A program made the translations under genes and the position numbers. The notes beneath the pieces are model-generated. The model saw only the letters and a program-made list of their open reading frames with translations. It searched no databases and was not told where the DNA came from. From the NCBI RefSeq assembly GCF_035653575.1, contig NZ_DASRBQ010000111.1, positions 1 to 64,000 on the forward strand: a DNA stretch of 64,000 nt, read 5' to 3'. Below, in pieces: positions 34,580-43,214 of the stretch. Position 1 is the stretch's first letter. Each line of letters starts with the position of its first letter. The DNA is from Actinocrinis sp035653575 (GTDB lineage: Bacteria; Actinomycetota; Actinomycetes; Streptomycetales; Catenulisporaceae).

Positions 34580-34654
34580 ACAGCCGGGCCAGAGTGGCGG
34601 CGGAAGCCGCAGGCGTTACCAGGCCAGCCGCAGGCGTCATCAGGCGCCGGCGAA

Positions 34655-35929
34655 TCAGACCTCGTCGGCGAGGATGTCGAGCGGATAGTCGCTCGTCTCC
34701 AGGCCTGCGGCCGTCACGACGCGTACCGTCCACGGGCCCGGTTCGGCCTCATACGGGATCGGTACCGTCACGGACGTGTCGGTGGGGTTGATGAAGGCGC
34801 CGTCCTGGTCCGGGACGAGCGGGACATGGATGTGGATGGGGCCGAGCTTGACCACGATACGGGCCAACTGGTCGGGGGACGCCGCCGCCGCGGGCACGAA
34901 GCCGAGGCCGCGGATCTCGATCTCGTCGCCCTGCCGGATGGGGCCGTCCGGCTCACCCGGAGTACGAACCCTGACGACGGAGACCAGAACCGGCTTGCGC
35001 ACTTCGGTCAGCTTGACCGCCAGATAGAGCACGGCGGCGCCGAGCGCGATGGCGGTGACCGCGGCGGGCAGCTGCGGGAGCTGATACGGGTTCTCGGCCA
35101 GCCCGATCACCAGGAACAGCACGCCGACGAGGTTCACCGGGAGCCACACCGCGGCGGCCAGCGAGCCGAGGCCGGTCTCCTCGACCAGCAGGTCGCGCAG
35201 CTGCGAGCGCTGGCCCGGCAGGTACGGCGCGGCCCTGCGGCGCATCCGCGCGGCCAAGACCGCGCTGCTGATCACCGCGACCACGACCGGTGTCGCGAGC
35301 AGCGCAAGGTACTCCCAACGCAGATGCGAGAGGGACGCGGTGATCTGCGCGCGTTCGGCCGGATCGCCCGCCGCGATGTCCTCGACCCCGAAGTACACGA
35401 AGGCGGTCGCCAGGCTCGCCGCCCACAGCACCCCGAGGGTGCGCGGCAGCGAGAGCCTTCCGTCGACCCCGATCAGAAAGCACAGCACCCCGCCGATGTC
35501 GCTGTGCACCAGGCTGAACAGCGTGAACAGCGCGGCGAAGGCGAGGAAGGCGACCGGGGCCGCGGTCCGCGGCATCGTCCAGCCGTCCGAGAGCGGCAGC
35601 GTGGCCAGGTCGACCACAAGCACCGCGACCAGCAGCCACCACGCGCCGCGCATCGCCTGCCGGCCGACCAGCGCCAGCCAGGCCGCGTTCTCCCGCCGCG
35701 ACGCCGCGGCCAGCCGGCCGGCCCGACGGGTCAGCTCGTCGGAGATCCACTGCCGCGCGCCGGACTCCGAGTGCGACAGCGCGGCCGGTACGCCCTCACC
35801 GCGGGCGAACTCCTTGCAGCGGTCGACGAACTGGGTGAGTTCGAGGTCGTAATCGCGCCGGACCTCGCCGTGGAGCTGCGGCCCATGCAACTGCGGTCCG
35901 TGGGCCACGCCCGCCCCTCCCTGTGTCAC
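34655..35929 (-). CDS. Multi-pass membrane protein with C-terminal beta domain
   Basis: 424 residues from position 35929. The N-terminus has a PQLHGPQLHG duplication and a soluble helical part to ~90. Six to eight transmembrane helices span ~95-310. The last ~110 residues are beta-rich (VRTPGEPDGPIRQGDEIEIRGLGFVP..., VTVPIPYEAEPGPWTVRVVTAAG), resembling an IPT/TIG or Ig-like fold. I do not recognise the family. It stands alone between the reductase gene and guaA, 126 bp after guaA on the same strand. Confidence 0.75.
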   Translation of the reverse strand: MTQGGAGVAHGPQLHGPQLHGEVRRDYDLELTQFVDRCKEFARGEGVPAALSHSESGARQWISDELTRRAGRLAAASRRENAAWLALVGRQAMRGAWWLLVAVLVVDLATLPLSDGWTMPRTAAPVAFLAFAALFTLFSLVHSDIGGVLCFLIGVDGRLSLPRTLGVLWAASLATAFVYFGVEDIAAGDPAERAQITASLSHLRWEYLALLATPVVVAVISSAVLAARMRRRAAPYLPGQRSQLRDLLVEETGLGSLAAAVWLPVNLVGVLFLVIGLAENPYQLPQLPAAVTAIALGAAVLYLAVKLTEVRKPVLVSVVRVRTPGEPDGPIRQGDEIEIRGLGFVPAAAASPDQLARIVVKLGPIHIHVPLVPDQDGAFINPTDTSVTVPIPYEAEPGPWTVRVVTAAGLETSDYPLDILADEV

Positions 35930-36055
35930 GAATCGGCAGCAGGCTCGGAGCGTACACCGGTGAGGCCACGCGCCGGGCGGGGACGGTGCGGCGGATGGGA
36001 ATCCGTTACGGGATATCGATAATCCGAGACCGGAAGGTCCGCGCGGGCGCCGGTC

Positions 36056-37639
36056 TCACTCCCACTCGATGGTGCCCGGGGGCTTGGACGTGACGTCGAG
36101 CACCACCCGGTTGACGTCGCGCACCTCGTTCGTGATCCGCGTCGAGATCCGGGCCAGCACGTCATACGGAAGCCTGGTCCAGTCGGCGGTCATCGCGTCC
36201 TCGGAGGAGACCGGGCGCAGCACGATCGGGTGCCCGTATGTCCGGCCGTCGCCCTGGACGCCGACCGAACGCACGTCCGCGAGCAGCACCACCGGGCACT
36301 GCCAGATCGCCCGGTCGAGCCCGGCCTTGGTCAGTTCCTCGCGGGCGATCGCGTCCGCGTCGCGCAGCAGCTCCAGCCGCTCCTCGGTGACCTCGCCGAC
36401 GATGCGGATGCCGAGGCCGGGGCCGGGGAAGGGCTGGCGCCAGACGATCTCGGGGGGCAGGCCGAGCTCCTCGCCGACCCGGCGCACCTCGTCCTTGAAC
36501 AGCTTGCGCAGCGGTTCGACGAGTTCGAATTCGAGGTCGTCGGGCAGGCCGCCGACGTTGTGGTGCGACTTGATGTTCGCGGTGCCCGCGCCGCCGCCGG
36601 ACTCGACCACGTCGGGGTACAGGGTGCCCTGCACGAGGCACCAGTCGGCGGGCGAGGCGCTGTGTGCGGACTCTGCGTCGCCGGCGACGATCTCGGCCTG
36701 CGCCTGCTCGAAGACCCGGATGAACTCCCGGCCGATGATCTTGCGCTTCTCCTCCGGATCGGTCACCCCGGACAGCGCGTCGAGGAAGCGCTGCCTGGCG
36801 TCGACGACCTTGAGCTCCACTCCGGTGGCCGCGACGAAGTCCTTCTCCACCTGCTCTGCCTCGCCCTTGCGCAGCAGCCCGTGGTCCACGAACACGCAGG
36901 TCAGCCGGTGGCCGATGGCCCGCTGCACGAGCGCGGCCGCGACCGCGGAGTCCACCCCGCCGGACAGGCCGCAGATCGCGCGGCGGTCGCCGACCTGGGC
37001 GCGCACGGACTCCACGGCCTCCTCGACGATGTTGACCATCGTCCAGCTCGGGGTGATCCCGGCGCCGTGGTACAGGAAGTTCTCCAGCACCTTCTGCCCG
37101 TGCGCCGAGTGCAGCACCTCGGGGTGGTACTGCACGCCGTACAGCCGCCGCTCGTCGTCTTCGAAGGCTGCGACCGGCGTTCCGTTCGTGCTCGCGCTGA
37201 CCAGGAAGCCCTCGGGCGCGGCGACGACCGAGTCGCCGTGCGACATCCACACCGACTGCGCGGCCGGGGTCCCGGCGAACAGCGTCGAGGAGGACTCGCG
37301 CACGGCCAGGTCGGTGCCGCCGTACTCGCGCGTCCCGGTCTTGTCGACCACGCCGCCGAGCGCCCGCGCCATGGCCTGGAAGCCGTAGCAGATGCCGAAC
37401 GTGGGCACGCCGGCGCGGAACAGCTCCGCGGCCACGTTCGGCGCGCCGTCGGCGTAGACCGAGGAGGGGCCGCCGGACAGGATGATCGCGGCCGGGCGCC
37501 TGGCCAGCAGCTCGGCGACGGACGTGTCGTGCGGCACGATCTCGCTGTAGACCCGCGCTTCGCGGACCCGGCGCGCGATGAGCTGGGCGTACTGGGCGCC
37601 GAAGTCGATGACGAGGACCAGGGGGGAAGTGGAGTCCAT
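36056..37639 (-). CDS. guaA: GMP synthase (glutamine-hydrolysing)
   Basis: 527 residues from ATG 37639, the usual length. It converts XMP, ATP and glutamine to GMP. The class I amidotransferase domain has the nucleophile Cys84 (FGICYGFQ) and the His/Glu pair in QYHPEV. The ATP pyrophosphatase P-loop is GLSGGVDSA near residue 230. The C-terminal dimerisation domain ends with the conserved KPPGTIEWE. It lies downstream of the chorismate mutase gene on the same strand after a 250-bp gap, probably with its own promoter. Confidence 0.97.
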   Translation of the reverse strand: MDSTSPLVLVIDFGAQYAQLIARRVREARVYSEIVPHDTSVAELLARRPAAIILSGGPSSVYADGAPNVAAELFRAGVPTFGICYGFQAMARALGGVVDKTGTREYGGTDLAVRESSSTLFAGTPAAQSVWMSHGDSVVAAPEGFLVSASTNGTPVAAFEDDERRLYGVQYHPEVLHSAHGQKVLENFLYHGAGITPSWTMVNIVEEAVESVRAQVGDRRAICGLSGGVDSAVAAALVQRAIGHRLTCVFVDHGLLRKGEAEQVEKDFVAATGVELKVVDARQRFLDALSGVTDPEEKRKIIGREFIRVFEQAQAEIVAGDAESAHSASPADWCLVQGTLYPDVVESGGGAGTANIKSHHNVGGLPDDLEFELVEPLRKLFKDEVRRVGEELGLPPEIVWRQPFPGPGLGIRIVGEVTEERLELLRDADAIAREELTKAGLDRAIWQCPVVLLADVRSVGVQGDGRTYGHPIVLRPVSSEDAMTADWTRLPYDVLARISTRITNEVRDVNRVVLDVTSKPPGTIEWE

Positions 37640-37889
37640 AGTGCGACCAGTTTAGGGGACCGGCGGAAAGCGGCCGTCCGCCGCGAGGGTCCCCGTGCCT
37701 GGCCGGACAGGAGTGATCCCGGCGGTCTGGCACGGGGACGGGAATGGTACGCGGACGCTGCCGGCTGTCCCCTGCCGGCGGACACGCACCGAGGCGAGGT
37801 CCCACAGCCGCGGGTCGGTTGTCGCTCGCCCGGCCCCGGCCGTTCGCCCCGGCCCATCCGCCGTGGACAACGACTGATCGGACGTCCGG

Positions 37890-38267
37890 TTACGCGCGTC
37901 CGCGGCCGAGTTCGAGCAGGGCCATGGCGATCGCCGTACCGGGGCGGCCGAGCGCGGCGGAGTAACGGGCGATGATCTCGGTCTCCCGGCGCAGGTCCAC
38001 CCGGCGACCGCCATCGGCGATCCGGGCGGCTTGGATCTGCCGGGAGACGTCGATCCGGCGTTGCACCAATGCGGCGATCTGGGCGTCGAGGGCGTCAATA
38101 CGTTCACGGCCGGAGAGCACGCCCTCAGGGCCGTCAGGGCCACCGGCGGCCTCGGAGGCGATCGCTTCGGCGGGTGACGGGGCGCTGCTCGACGCCGCGG
38201 GCTCGGTGCGTGCGGCAGGCGCGGCGGGCGCGGCCTGGGACTGGGGCGAAAGCTCGGTGGCGGTCAT
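37890..38267 (-). CDS. Chorismate mutase (AroQ class)
   Basis: 125 residues from ATG 38267. The first ~50 are Ala/Pro/Ser-rich and probably disordered. The AroQ helical domain follows (RIDALDAQIAALVQRRIDVSRQIQAARIADG, then RRETEIIARY and a third helix). Arg, Lys/Arg and Glu positions of the active site are present in the usual spacing (R in RIDALD, R in RRIDVS, R/E in RRETEI). It isomerises chorismate to prephenate for Phe/Tyr synthesis. A possible leader-peptide attenuator lies immediately upstream (38351-38486). Confidence 0.9.
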   Translation of the reverse strand: MTATELSPQSQAAPAAPAARTEPAASSSAPSPAEAIASEAAGGPDGPEGVLSGRERIDALDAQIAALVQRRIDVSRQIQAARIADGGRRVDLRRETEIIARYSAALGRPGTAIAMALLELGRGRA

Positions 38268-38350
38268 GGTCGGTCGGTCCTTCCGGAGGGGTCCTTGCGG
38301 GCGGTGTGGGAAGGCGCCGGCCGGTCCGCACGACCCGAGGCGAACGCGAC

Positions 38351-38382
38351 GGCGCCCCGGACCCTGCGGGGTCCGGGGCGCC
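38351..38382 (-). promoter_or_regulatory. Strong hairpin in chorismate mutase leader
   Basis: A perfect 14-bp stem (GGCGCCCCGGACCC with GGGTCCGGGGCGCC, 4-nt loop) lies 84 bp upstream of the chorismate mutase start. No U-run follows. Being inside the presumed 5' leader, it could be an attenuator stem rather than the terminator of the ESX genes upstream; both readings are possible. Confidence 0.6.
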
Positions 38383-38404
38383 GTAAGTGGTCTCGCCGTG
38401 TTCG

Positions 38405-38473
38405 TCAGCGCGCGACCGCCTGGCTTGCCGGACCTGCCGGAAAGCCATAGCTAAATCGCCGGGACTGAAGCAC
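38405..38473 (-). CDS. Candidate Phe/Tyr leader peptide
   Basis: A 22-codon frame from GTG 38473 to TGA 38405 contains a Phe-Ser-Tyr-Gly-Phe cluster (codons 7-11) and stops 22 bp before the strong hairpin. A -10-like TAAGGT lies 7 nt upstream of the GTG, compatible with a leaderless start; an alternative GTG is at 38482. Position, aromatic codons and following hairpin fit ribosome-mediated attenuation of the chorismate mutase gene, but the aromatic run is short. Confidence 0.4.
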   Translation of the reverse strand: MLQSRRFSYGFPAGPASQAVAR

Positions 38474-38480
38474 GTTCGTC

Positions 38481-38486
38481 ACCTTA
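38481..38486 (-). promoter_or_regulatory. -10 box for chorismate mutase leader
   Basis: TAAGGT on the minus strand matches the actinobacterial TANNNT -10. The predicted transcription start falls on or next to the leader GTG. No clear -35 is seen. Confidence 0.35.
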
Positions 38487-38550
38487 GCAGAACGCACGAA
38501 GAGTCCGGCTCGCGTCCACGAGCCGGACTCACCCGCGCTTGACCGAAGAC

Positions 38551-38853
38551 TCAGCTCCAGCTCTGGGCGTTGGACGACTCGGTCTGCCGGTAGGCCTGCT
38601 CGGTCTCGTCGAGCACCCGGCCGATCGTCTGCAGCACGTTGCCCAGGTCGGTCTGAGCCTGCATCCACTGCTGCTGCTTCTGCTGGTACTGCTCGGACGC
38701 GGAACCGGTCCAGCTTGAGACCAGCGGCTGCAGGTAACTGTGCAGGTCGTTGAGCTTCTGCTCCAGGCTCTGATACGTGGCCTGAGTGTTCTGCGCGGCC
38801 TCCGCGATGGTCGCGAAGGTGACGACGACGCTGCCGGAACCGTAACCAGACAT
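38551..38853 (-). CDS. WXG100 (ESAT-6-like) protein, second of pair
   Basis: 100 residues from ATG 38853. Two helices are joined by the W48-T-G50 turn (VSSWTGSASEQY), and the C-terminus has the YxxxE export signal (AYRQTE). WXG100 proteins are secreted as heterodimers by type VII (ESX) systems. It follows its partner gene after 64 bp. No EccC ATPase or other ESX gene is in the window, so this pair must use machinery encoded elsewhere. Confidence 0.93.
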   Translation of the reverse strand: MSGYGSGSVVVTFATIAEAAQNTQATYQSLEQKLNDLHSYLQPLVSSWTGSASEQYQQKQQQWMQAQTDLGNVLQTIGRVLDETEQAYRQTESSNAQSWS

Positions 38854-38917
38854 TTCCTACTCCCCTCGTGAATTCAACAACCGGCGCGCGGCGGATAAGA
38901 ACCCTGCCGTCTGCCTC

Positions 38918-39229
38918 TTACTGGAGACCCTTGAGAATCGCGCCGATCTGCGACGAGTTGTTCTCTTCAGCCGTCGAGTAGGCCTTGTTGCTCGAGTCGA
39001 GCATCTCGGCGATGCTCGCCAGAGCCTGCGTCAGCTTGCTGGCGTCCTCCTGCCAGCGGCTCATCAGCTGCTGGAACGCGCTGGCCGCGTTGCCCTTCCA
39101 GGAGCCGGCGACCGGCTCGAGCTTGCTCATCAGCGAGCGCAGTTCCGCGTTGATCTCCTCGCTGACCTGCTGGACCTGCTGGGCCGCCTTCTGCATCGTC
39201 GCAGCGTCTGTTGCGTAAGATCCGGCCAT
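38918..39229 (-). CDS. WXG100 (CFP-10-like) protein, first of pair
   Basis: 103 residues from ATG 39229. The motif is W44-K-G46 (VAGSWKGNAAS) between two amphipathic helices, and the C-terminal YxxxE signal is AYSTAE. It is the promoter-proximal member of the pair and likely forms a helical-bundle heterodimer with the next product, the usual type VII substrate. A palindrome overlaps the predicted promoter upstream. Confidence 0.93.
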   Translation of the reverse strand: MAGSYATDAATMQKAAQQVQQVSEEINAELRSLMSKLEPVAGSWKGNAASAFQQLMSRWQEDASKLTQALASIAEMLDSSNKAYSTAEENNSSQIGAILKGLQ

Positions 39230-39261
39230 CGTTCACCATCCCCGTCAAATCAGGAAATCTG

Positions 39262-39286
39262 CGTATAGGACAACTGTGAGGTTGTC
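39262..39286 (-). promoter_or_regulatory. ESX pair promoter with 18-bp palindrome
   Basis: GACAAC-TGTGAG-GTTGTC (39269-39286) is an inverted repeat with perfect 6-bp arms. On the minus strand a -10-like TATACG (39267-39262) directly follows it, 33 nt before the first ESX start. A repressor at this palindrome would cover the -35/-10 spacer. The remainder of the 299-bp gap (39287-39528) shows no gene. Confidence 0.55.
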
Positions 39287-39528
39287 AGATCCACCATTCC
39301 CGCGCTCCCCCAAGCCCCAAGGCCCTCGCAGAGGTGACGGTTCGGTGCCATCTGCCCCTACACGCTACTGGCACGAGCACGGCGGCAGAAAGCGGGGTAA
39401 CAGACATTACCAAGTCTTTACCCCCGCCCGGCGCGTCGTGATCGACGGGATGCAGCCGTCTGACGCGGCCCGCTATCAGCGCTCTGGATCAGGTCAGCGC
39501 CTTATGAGCGTTGGCGCCGACCCCGTGG

Positions 39529-41193
39529 CTACTTCATTCCGAGCCGCTTGAGCAACCGCAGCGAGAAGCTCAACTGCTTGGTGTAACGCTCGGCGGAGAA
39601 TCCGAACCACGGGGCGAGCGGCAGTACCGTCTGCCGGGCGATCGTCTGCACCTCGGTGTATCGGTGGATGCCTTCGGCCCCGTTGCGGCGGCCGAGCCCG
39701 GAGTCGCCCATTCCGCCGATGGCCGCGCCGACGGAGCCGAAGGCCGCGGCGTAGGCCTCGTTCACGTTGACCATTCCGGAGTGCAGGCGCAGCGCGGCCT
39801 CGCGCGCGCGCTTCGTGTCGCGGGTCCACACGGCCGCGTTGAGGCCGTACGGGGTGTCGTTGGCCAGCTCCAGGACCTCGGCCTCGTTCTTGAATCCGTA
39901 CACTGACACGACCGGGCCGAAGGTCTCCTCGCCGTACACGGACATGGCCGGAGTCACCCCGGACAGGATGGTGGGCTCGTAGAACAGCGAGCCGACGTCC
40001 GGCCGGCGCCGGCCGCCGGCCAGCACCTTGGCGCCCTTGGCCCGCGCGTCCTCCACGTGCAGCGTGACGGCTTCGAGCTGCTTGGTCGAGGCAAGGGAGC
40101 CGATCTCCGCCGAGTAGTCGAGGGCGCCGCCGAGCCGCAGCGCCTTGGTCTCGGTCACGAAGCGCTCGATGAACTGGTCGTACAGCGAGTAGTGCACGTA
40201 GATGCGCTCGAAGGACACGCACAGCTGGCCGGCCGATGAGAAGCAGCCGCGCAATGCGCCCTGCACCGCTTTCTCCACGTCGGCGTCGTCGAACACGACC
40301 ATCGAGTTCTTGCCGCCGAGCTCCAGCGAGCAGCCGATCAGCCGGCCGGCGGCCTGCTGGGCGACCTGCCGGCCGGTCCGCGTCGACCCGGTGAAGGCGA
40401 CGTAGTCGGCGTGGTCGACCACGGCAGGTCCGGTCACCGGGCCCTCGCCGGTGACGATCTGCCACACGTCCTCGGGCAGTCCAGCGCGGACCGCGAACTG
40501 CCGGACGTAGAGCGCGGTGAGCGTGGTGGCGTTGTCCGGCTTGTGCACGACCGCGTTGCCCGCGACAAGGGCCGGGGCGATGTCCATGACGACCAGCGCG
40601 AGCGGATAGTTCCACGGCGTGATCAGCCCGACGACGCCCTTGGGGTGGCGCACCTCGGAGACCTTGGTGAGGCCGGGCAGGATGCCGGGGCGGCGCCGGT
40701 CCTTGAGGTACCCGGCGGCCGCGGCGGCGTAGTGGCGCAGCGCGGCGGCCGAGCCGGCGAGTTCCTCGTAGGCGTGCAGCCGGGCCTTGCCGGTCTCGAT
40801 CTGGACGAGGTTGAGCAGGTGCGGTTCGTTGTCGAACAGCAGGTCGTGCATGCGGCGCAGCACCGCGGCGCGTTCCCGCACCGGCCGGGCGGCCCAGGCC
40901 GGCTGCGCGGCGCGGGCCTTCTGGAAGGCCAGCCGCACGTCGCCGGGCGCGGACTGCGGCAGATCGACGATGACCTCGCCGGTCAGCGGGGCGTGGATCG
41001 GCGTCGACGCGGCCTTGGAGCCGACCACGACATCCTCGACCAGCCGGGCGACGAACTCGCGCGGCAGGTGCGGGCGTATGGACTCGAGTCTCGTCGCCGA
41101 GCCGCCGTTCGCGCCCACTCCGGCGCCGGCGCCCGACCCCCCTCCGACCGATTGGCTTTGTGCCGTCTGGGGAGTCACACCGCTCGTCGTCAT
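39529..41193 (-). CDS. gabD2: Succinate-semialdehyde dehydrogenase (NADP+), GabD2-like
   Basis: 554 residues from ATG 41193 (a GTG at 41199 is possible; no clear SD). A Gly/Ser/Ala linker of ~35 residues precedes a complete aldehyde dehydrogenase: VGLITPWNYPL (cofactor), FTGSTRTGR, catalytic Glu in LELGGKN, catalytic Cys in SAGQLCVS (~residue 323) and YGEETFGPV. The closest architecture is the actinobacterial GabD2 group, which oxidises succinate semialdehyde to succinate and feeds the TCA cycle. It stands alone on its transcript. Confidence 0.85.
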   Translation of the reverse strand: MTTSGVTPQTAQSQSVGGGSGAGAGVGANGGSATRLESIRPHLPREFVARLVEDVVVGSKAASTPIHAPLTGEVIVDLPQSAPGDVRLAFQKARAAQPAWAARPVRERAAVLRRMHDLLFDNEPHLLNLVQIETGKARLHAYEELAGSAAALRHYAAAAAGYLKDRRRPGILPGLTKVSEVRHPKGVVGLITPWNYPLALVVMDIAPALVAGNAVVHKPDNATTLTALYVRQFAVRAGLPEDVWQIVTGEGPVTGPAVVDHADYVAFTGSTRTGRQVAQQAAGRLIGCSLELGGKNSMVVFDDADVEKAVQGALRGCFSSAGQLCVSFERIYVHYSLYDQFIERFVTETKALRLGGALDYSAEIGSLASTKQLEAVTLHVEDARAKGAKVLAGGRRRPDVGSLFYEPTILSGVTPAMSVYGEETFGPVVSVYGFKNEAEVLELANDTPYGLNAAVWTRDTKRAREAALRLHSGMVNVNEAYAAAFGSVGAAIGGMGDSGLGRRNGAEGIHRYTEVQTIARQTVLPLAPWFGFSAERYTKQLSFSLRLLKRLGMK

Positions 41194-41285
41194 GCGCACA
41201 GACTAGAGCGGCCACCTCGCTGAATCCAGACCAGGTTACCGGCAAGTAATCGAGCTTGGCGCAAGGTGATCAAGCAGCGCCGCGA

Positions 41286-43205
41286 TCAGACCACGGTGAG
41301 CGGGAGCAGCTTCTTCCCGGTCGGGCCGATCTGGATCTCGGTCTGCATCTGCGGGCACACGCCGCAGTCGAAGCACGGGGTCCACCGGCAGTCATCGACC
41401 TCGACCTCGCGCAGCGCGTCCTGCCAGTCCTCCCACAGCCATTCGCGGTCGAGTCCCGAGTCCAGGTGGTCCCAGGGCAGCACCTCGACCTGGTCGCGCT
41501 CGCGCGTGGTGTACCAGGGCACGTCGACCGGCTCGTCCTTGAGCGCACGCTCGGCGGCCTGCATCCAGCGCTCGTAGGAGAAGAACTCGCTCCAGCCGTC
41601 GAAGCGGCCGCCGTCCTCGTAGACGGCGCGGATGACCTTGCCGATCCGCCGGTCGCCGCGGGAGAGCAGGCCTTCGACGATGCCGGGCTTGCCGTCGTGG
41701 TAGCGGAAGCCGATGGCACGGCCGTAGTCGCGGTCGGCGCGGATCGCGTCGCGCAGCTTGGCCAGGCGTGCGTCGGTCTCCTCGGCGCCGAGCTGCCCGG
41801 CCCACTGGAAGGGGGTGTGCGGCTTGGGCACGAAGCCGCCGATGCTGACGGTGCAGCGGATGTCACGGCTGCCCGAGGCTTCGCGCCCGGCCTTGATGAC
41901 GTTGCGGGCCATCTCGGCGATCTGCAGCACGTCCTCGTCGGTCTCGGTGGGCAGGCCGCACATGAAGTACAGCTTGACCTGGCGCCAGCCCGCCGAGTAG
42001 GCGGCGCTGACCGTGCGGATCAGGTCCTCCTCGCTGACCATCTTGTTGATGACCTTGCGGATCCGCTCGCTGCCGCCCTCGGGCGCGAACGTCAGGCCGC
42101 TGCGACGACCATTGCGGGACAGCTCGTTGGCCAGGTCGATGTTGAACGCGTCGACGCGCGTCGAGGGCAGCGAGAGCGAGGTGTTGGTGCCCTCGTACCG
42201 GTCGGCCAGGCCCTTGGCGATGTCCGCGATCTCGCTGTGGTCCGCGGAGGAGAGCGAGAGCAGGCCGACCTCTTCGTATCCGGTGGCGGACAGGCCGCGC
42301 TCGACCATCTCGCCGATGCCGGTGATCGAGCGCTCGCGCACCGGCCGGGTGATCATGCCGGCCTGGCAGAACCGGCAGCCGCGGGTGCAGCCGCGGAAGA
42401 TCTCGACCGACATGCGTTCGTGCACGGTCTCCGCCAGCGGGACCAGCGGCTGCTTCGGGTACGCCCACTCGTCGAGGTCCATGACCGTGTGCTTGGACAC
42501 GCGCCACGGCACGCCGGTCCGATTCGGCACCACGCGCTTGATCCGGCCGTCCGGCAGATATTCGACGTCGTAGAAGCGCGGGATGTACACGCCGCCGGTG
42601 CGCGCGAGACGCATCAGCAGCTCGTCGCGGCCGCCGGGCCTGCCCTCGGCCTTCCAGGCGCGCACGATGTCGGTGATGGTGAGCACCGCCTGCTCGCCGT
42701 CGCCAAGTACGGCCGCGTCGATGAAGTCCGCGATCGGCTCGGGGTTGAAGGCGGCGTGGCCGCCGGCGATGACCACCGGATGCGACTCGTCGCGGTCCTT
42801 GGCCTCCAGCGGGATGCCGGCCAAGTCCAGCGCGGCGAGCAGGTTGGTGTAGCCGAGTTCGGTGGAGAAGGAGACGCCGAACAGGTCGAACGCGCCGACC
42901 GGCCGGTGTGCGTCCACGGTGAACTGCGGCACGTCGTGCTCGCGCATCAGCGCCTCGAGGTCCGGCCAGACCGAGTAGGTGCGCTCGGCCAGCACGCCCT
43001 CGCGCTCGTTGAGCACTTCGTAGAGGATCATGGTGCCCTGGTTGGGCAGGCCGACCTCGTAGGCGTCGGGATACATCAGCGCCCAGCGCACGTCGCAGGC
43101 GTCCCAGTCCTTCACCGTGGAGTTCAGTTCGCCGCCGACGTACTGGATCGGCTTGCGCACGGAGGGCAGCAGGGCTTCTAGACGGGGCCAGACGGAGTTC
43201 ACCAC
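41286..43205 (-). CDS. TIGR03960-type B12-binding/radical SAM protein
   Basis: 639 residues from GTG 43205 (a second GTG at 43202). The N-terminal half resembles a B12-binding fold (MYPDAYEVGLPNQG, DLFGVSFSTELGYTN, VIAGGHAAFNPEP). The radical SAM core has the cluster motif CTRGCRFCQAG near residue 271, followed by TFAPEGGSERIR and KLYFMCGLPTETDED. The C-terminus ends with three Cys (CFDCGVC), possibly a second cluster. Families of this kind occur next to rodA in actinobacteria, usually followed by a second TIGR03936 gene, which is absent here. The reaction is unknown, perhaps tRNA or ribosome modification. It begins 9 bp after rodA. Confidence 0.9.
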   Translation of the reverse strand: MVNSVWPRLEALLPSVRKPIQYVGGELNSTVKDWDACDVRWALMYPDAYEVGLPNQGTMILYEVLNEREGVLAERTYSVWPDLEALMREHDVPQFTVDAHRPVGAFDLFGVSFSTELGYTNLLAALDLAGIPLEAKDRDESHPVVIAGGHAAFNPEPIADFIDAAVLGDGEQAVLTITDIVRAWKAEGRPGGRDELLMRLARTGGVYIPRFYDVEYLPDGRIKRVVPNRTGVPWRVSKHTVMDLDEWAYPKQPLVPLAETVHERMSVEIFRGCTRGCRFCQAGMITRPVRERSITGIGEMVERGLSATGYEEVGLLSLSSADHSEIADIAKGLADRYEGTNTSLSLPSTRVDAFNIDLANELSRNGRRSGLTFAPEGGSERIRKVINKMVSEEDLIRTVSAAYSAGWRQVKLYFMCGLPTETDEDVLQIAEMARNVIKAGREASGSRDIRCTVSIGGFVPKPHTPFQWAGQLGAEETDARLAKLRDAIRADRDYGRAIGFRYHDGKPGIVEGLLSRGDRRIGKVIRAVYEDGGRFDGWSEFFSYERWMQAAERALKDEPVDVPWYTTRERDQVEVLPWDHLDSGLDREWLWEDWQDALREVEVDDCRWTPCFDCGVCPQMQTEIQIGPTGKKLLPLTVV

Positions 43206-43214
43206 GGTCCCAGG

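Noticed and set aside
36230..37975. 581-codon plus-strand frame antisense to guaA
   Set aside because: Shadow frame; guaA motifs are complete on the minus strand.
39276..39551. 91-codon plus-strand frame upstream of the ESX pair
   Set aside because: No ribosome site, low-complexity composition, and it covers the palindromic promoter.
41256..43181. 641-codon plus-strand frame antisense to the radical SAM gene
   Set aside because: Shadow frame; all conserved motifs are on the minus strand.
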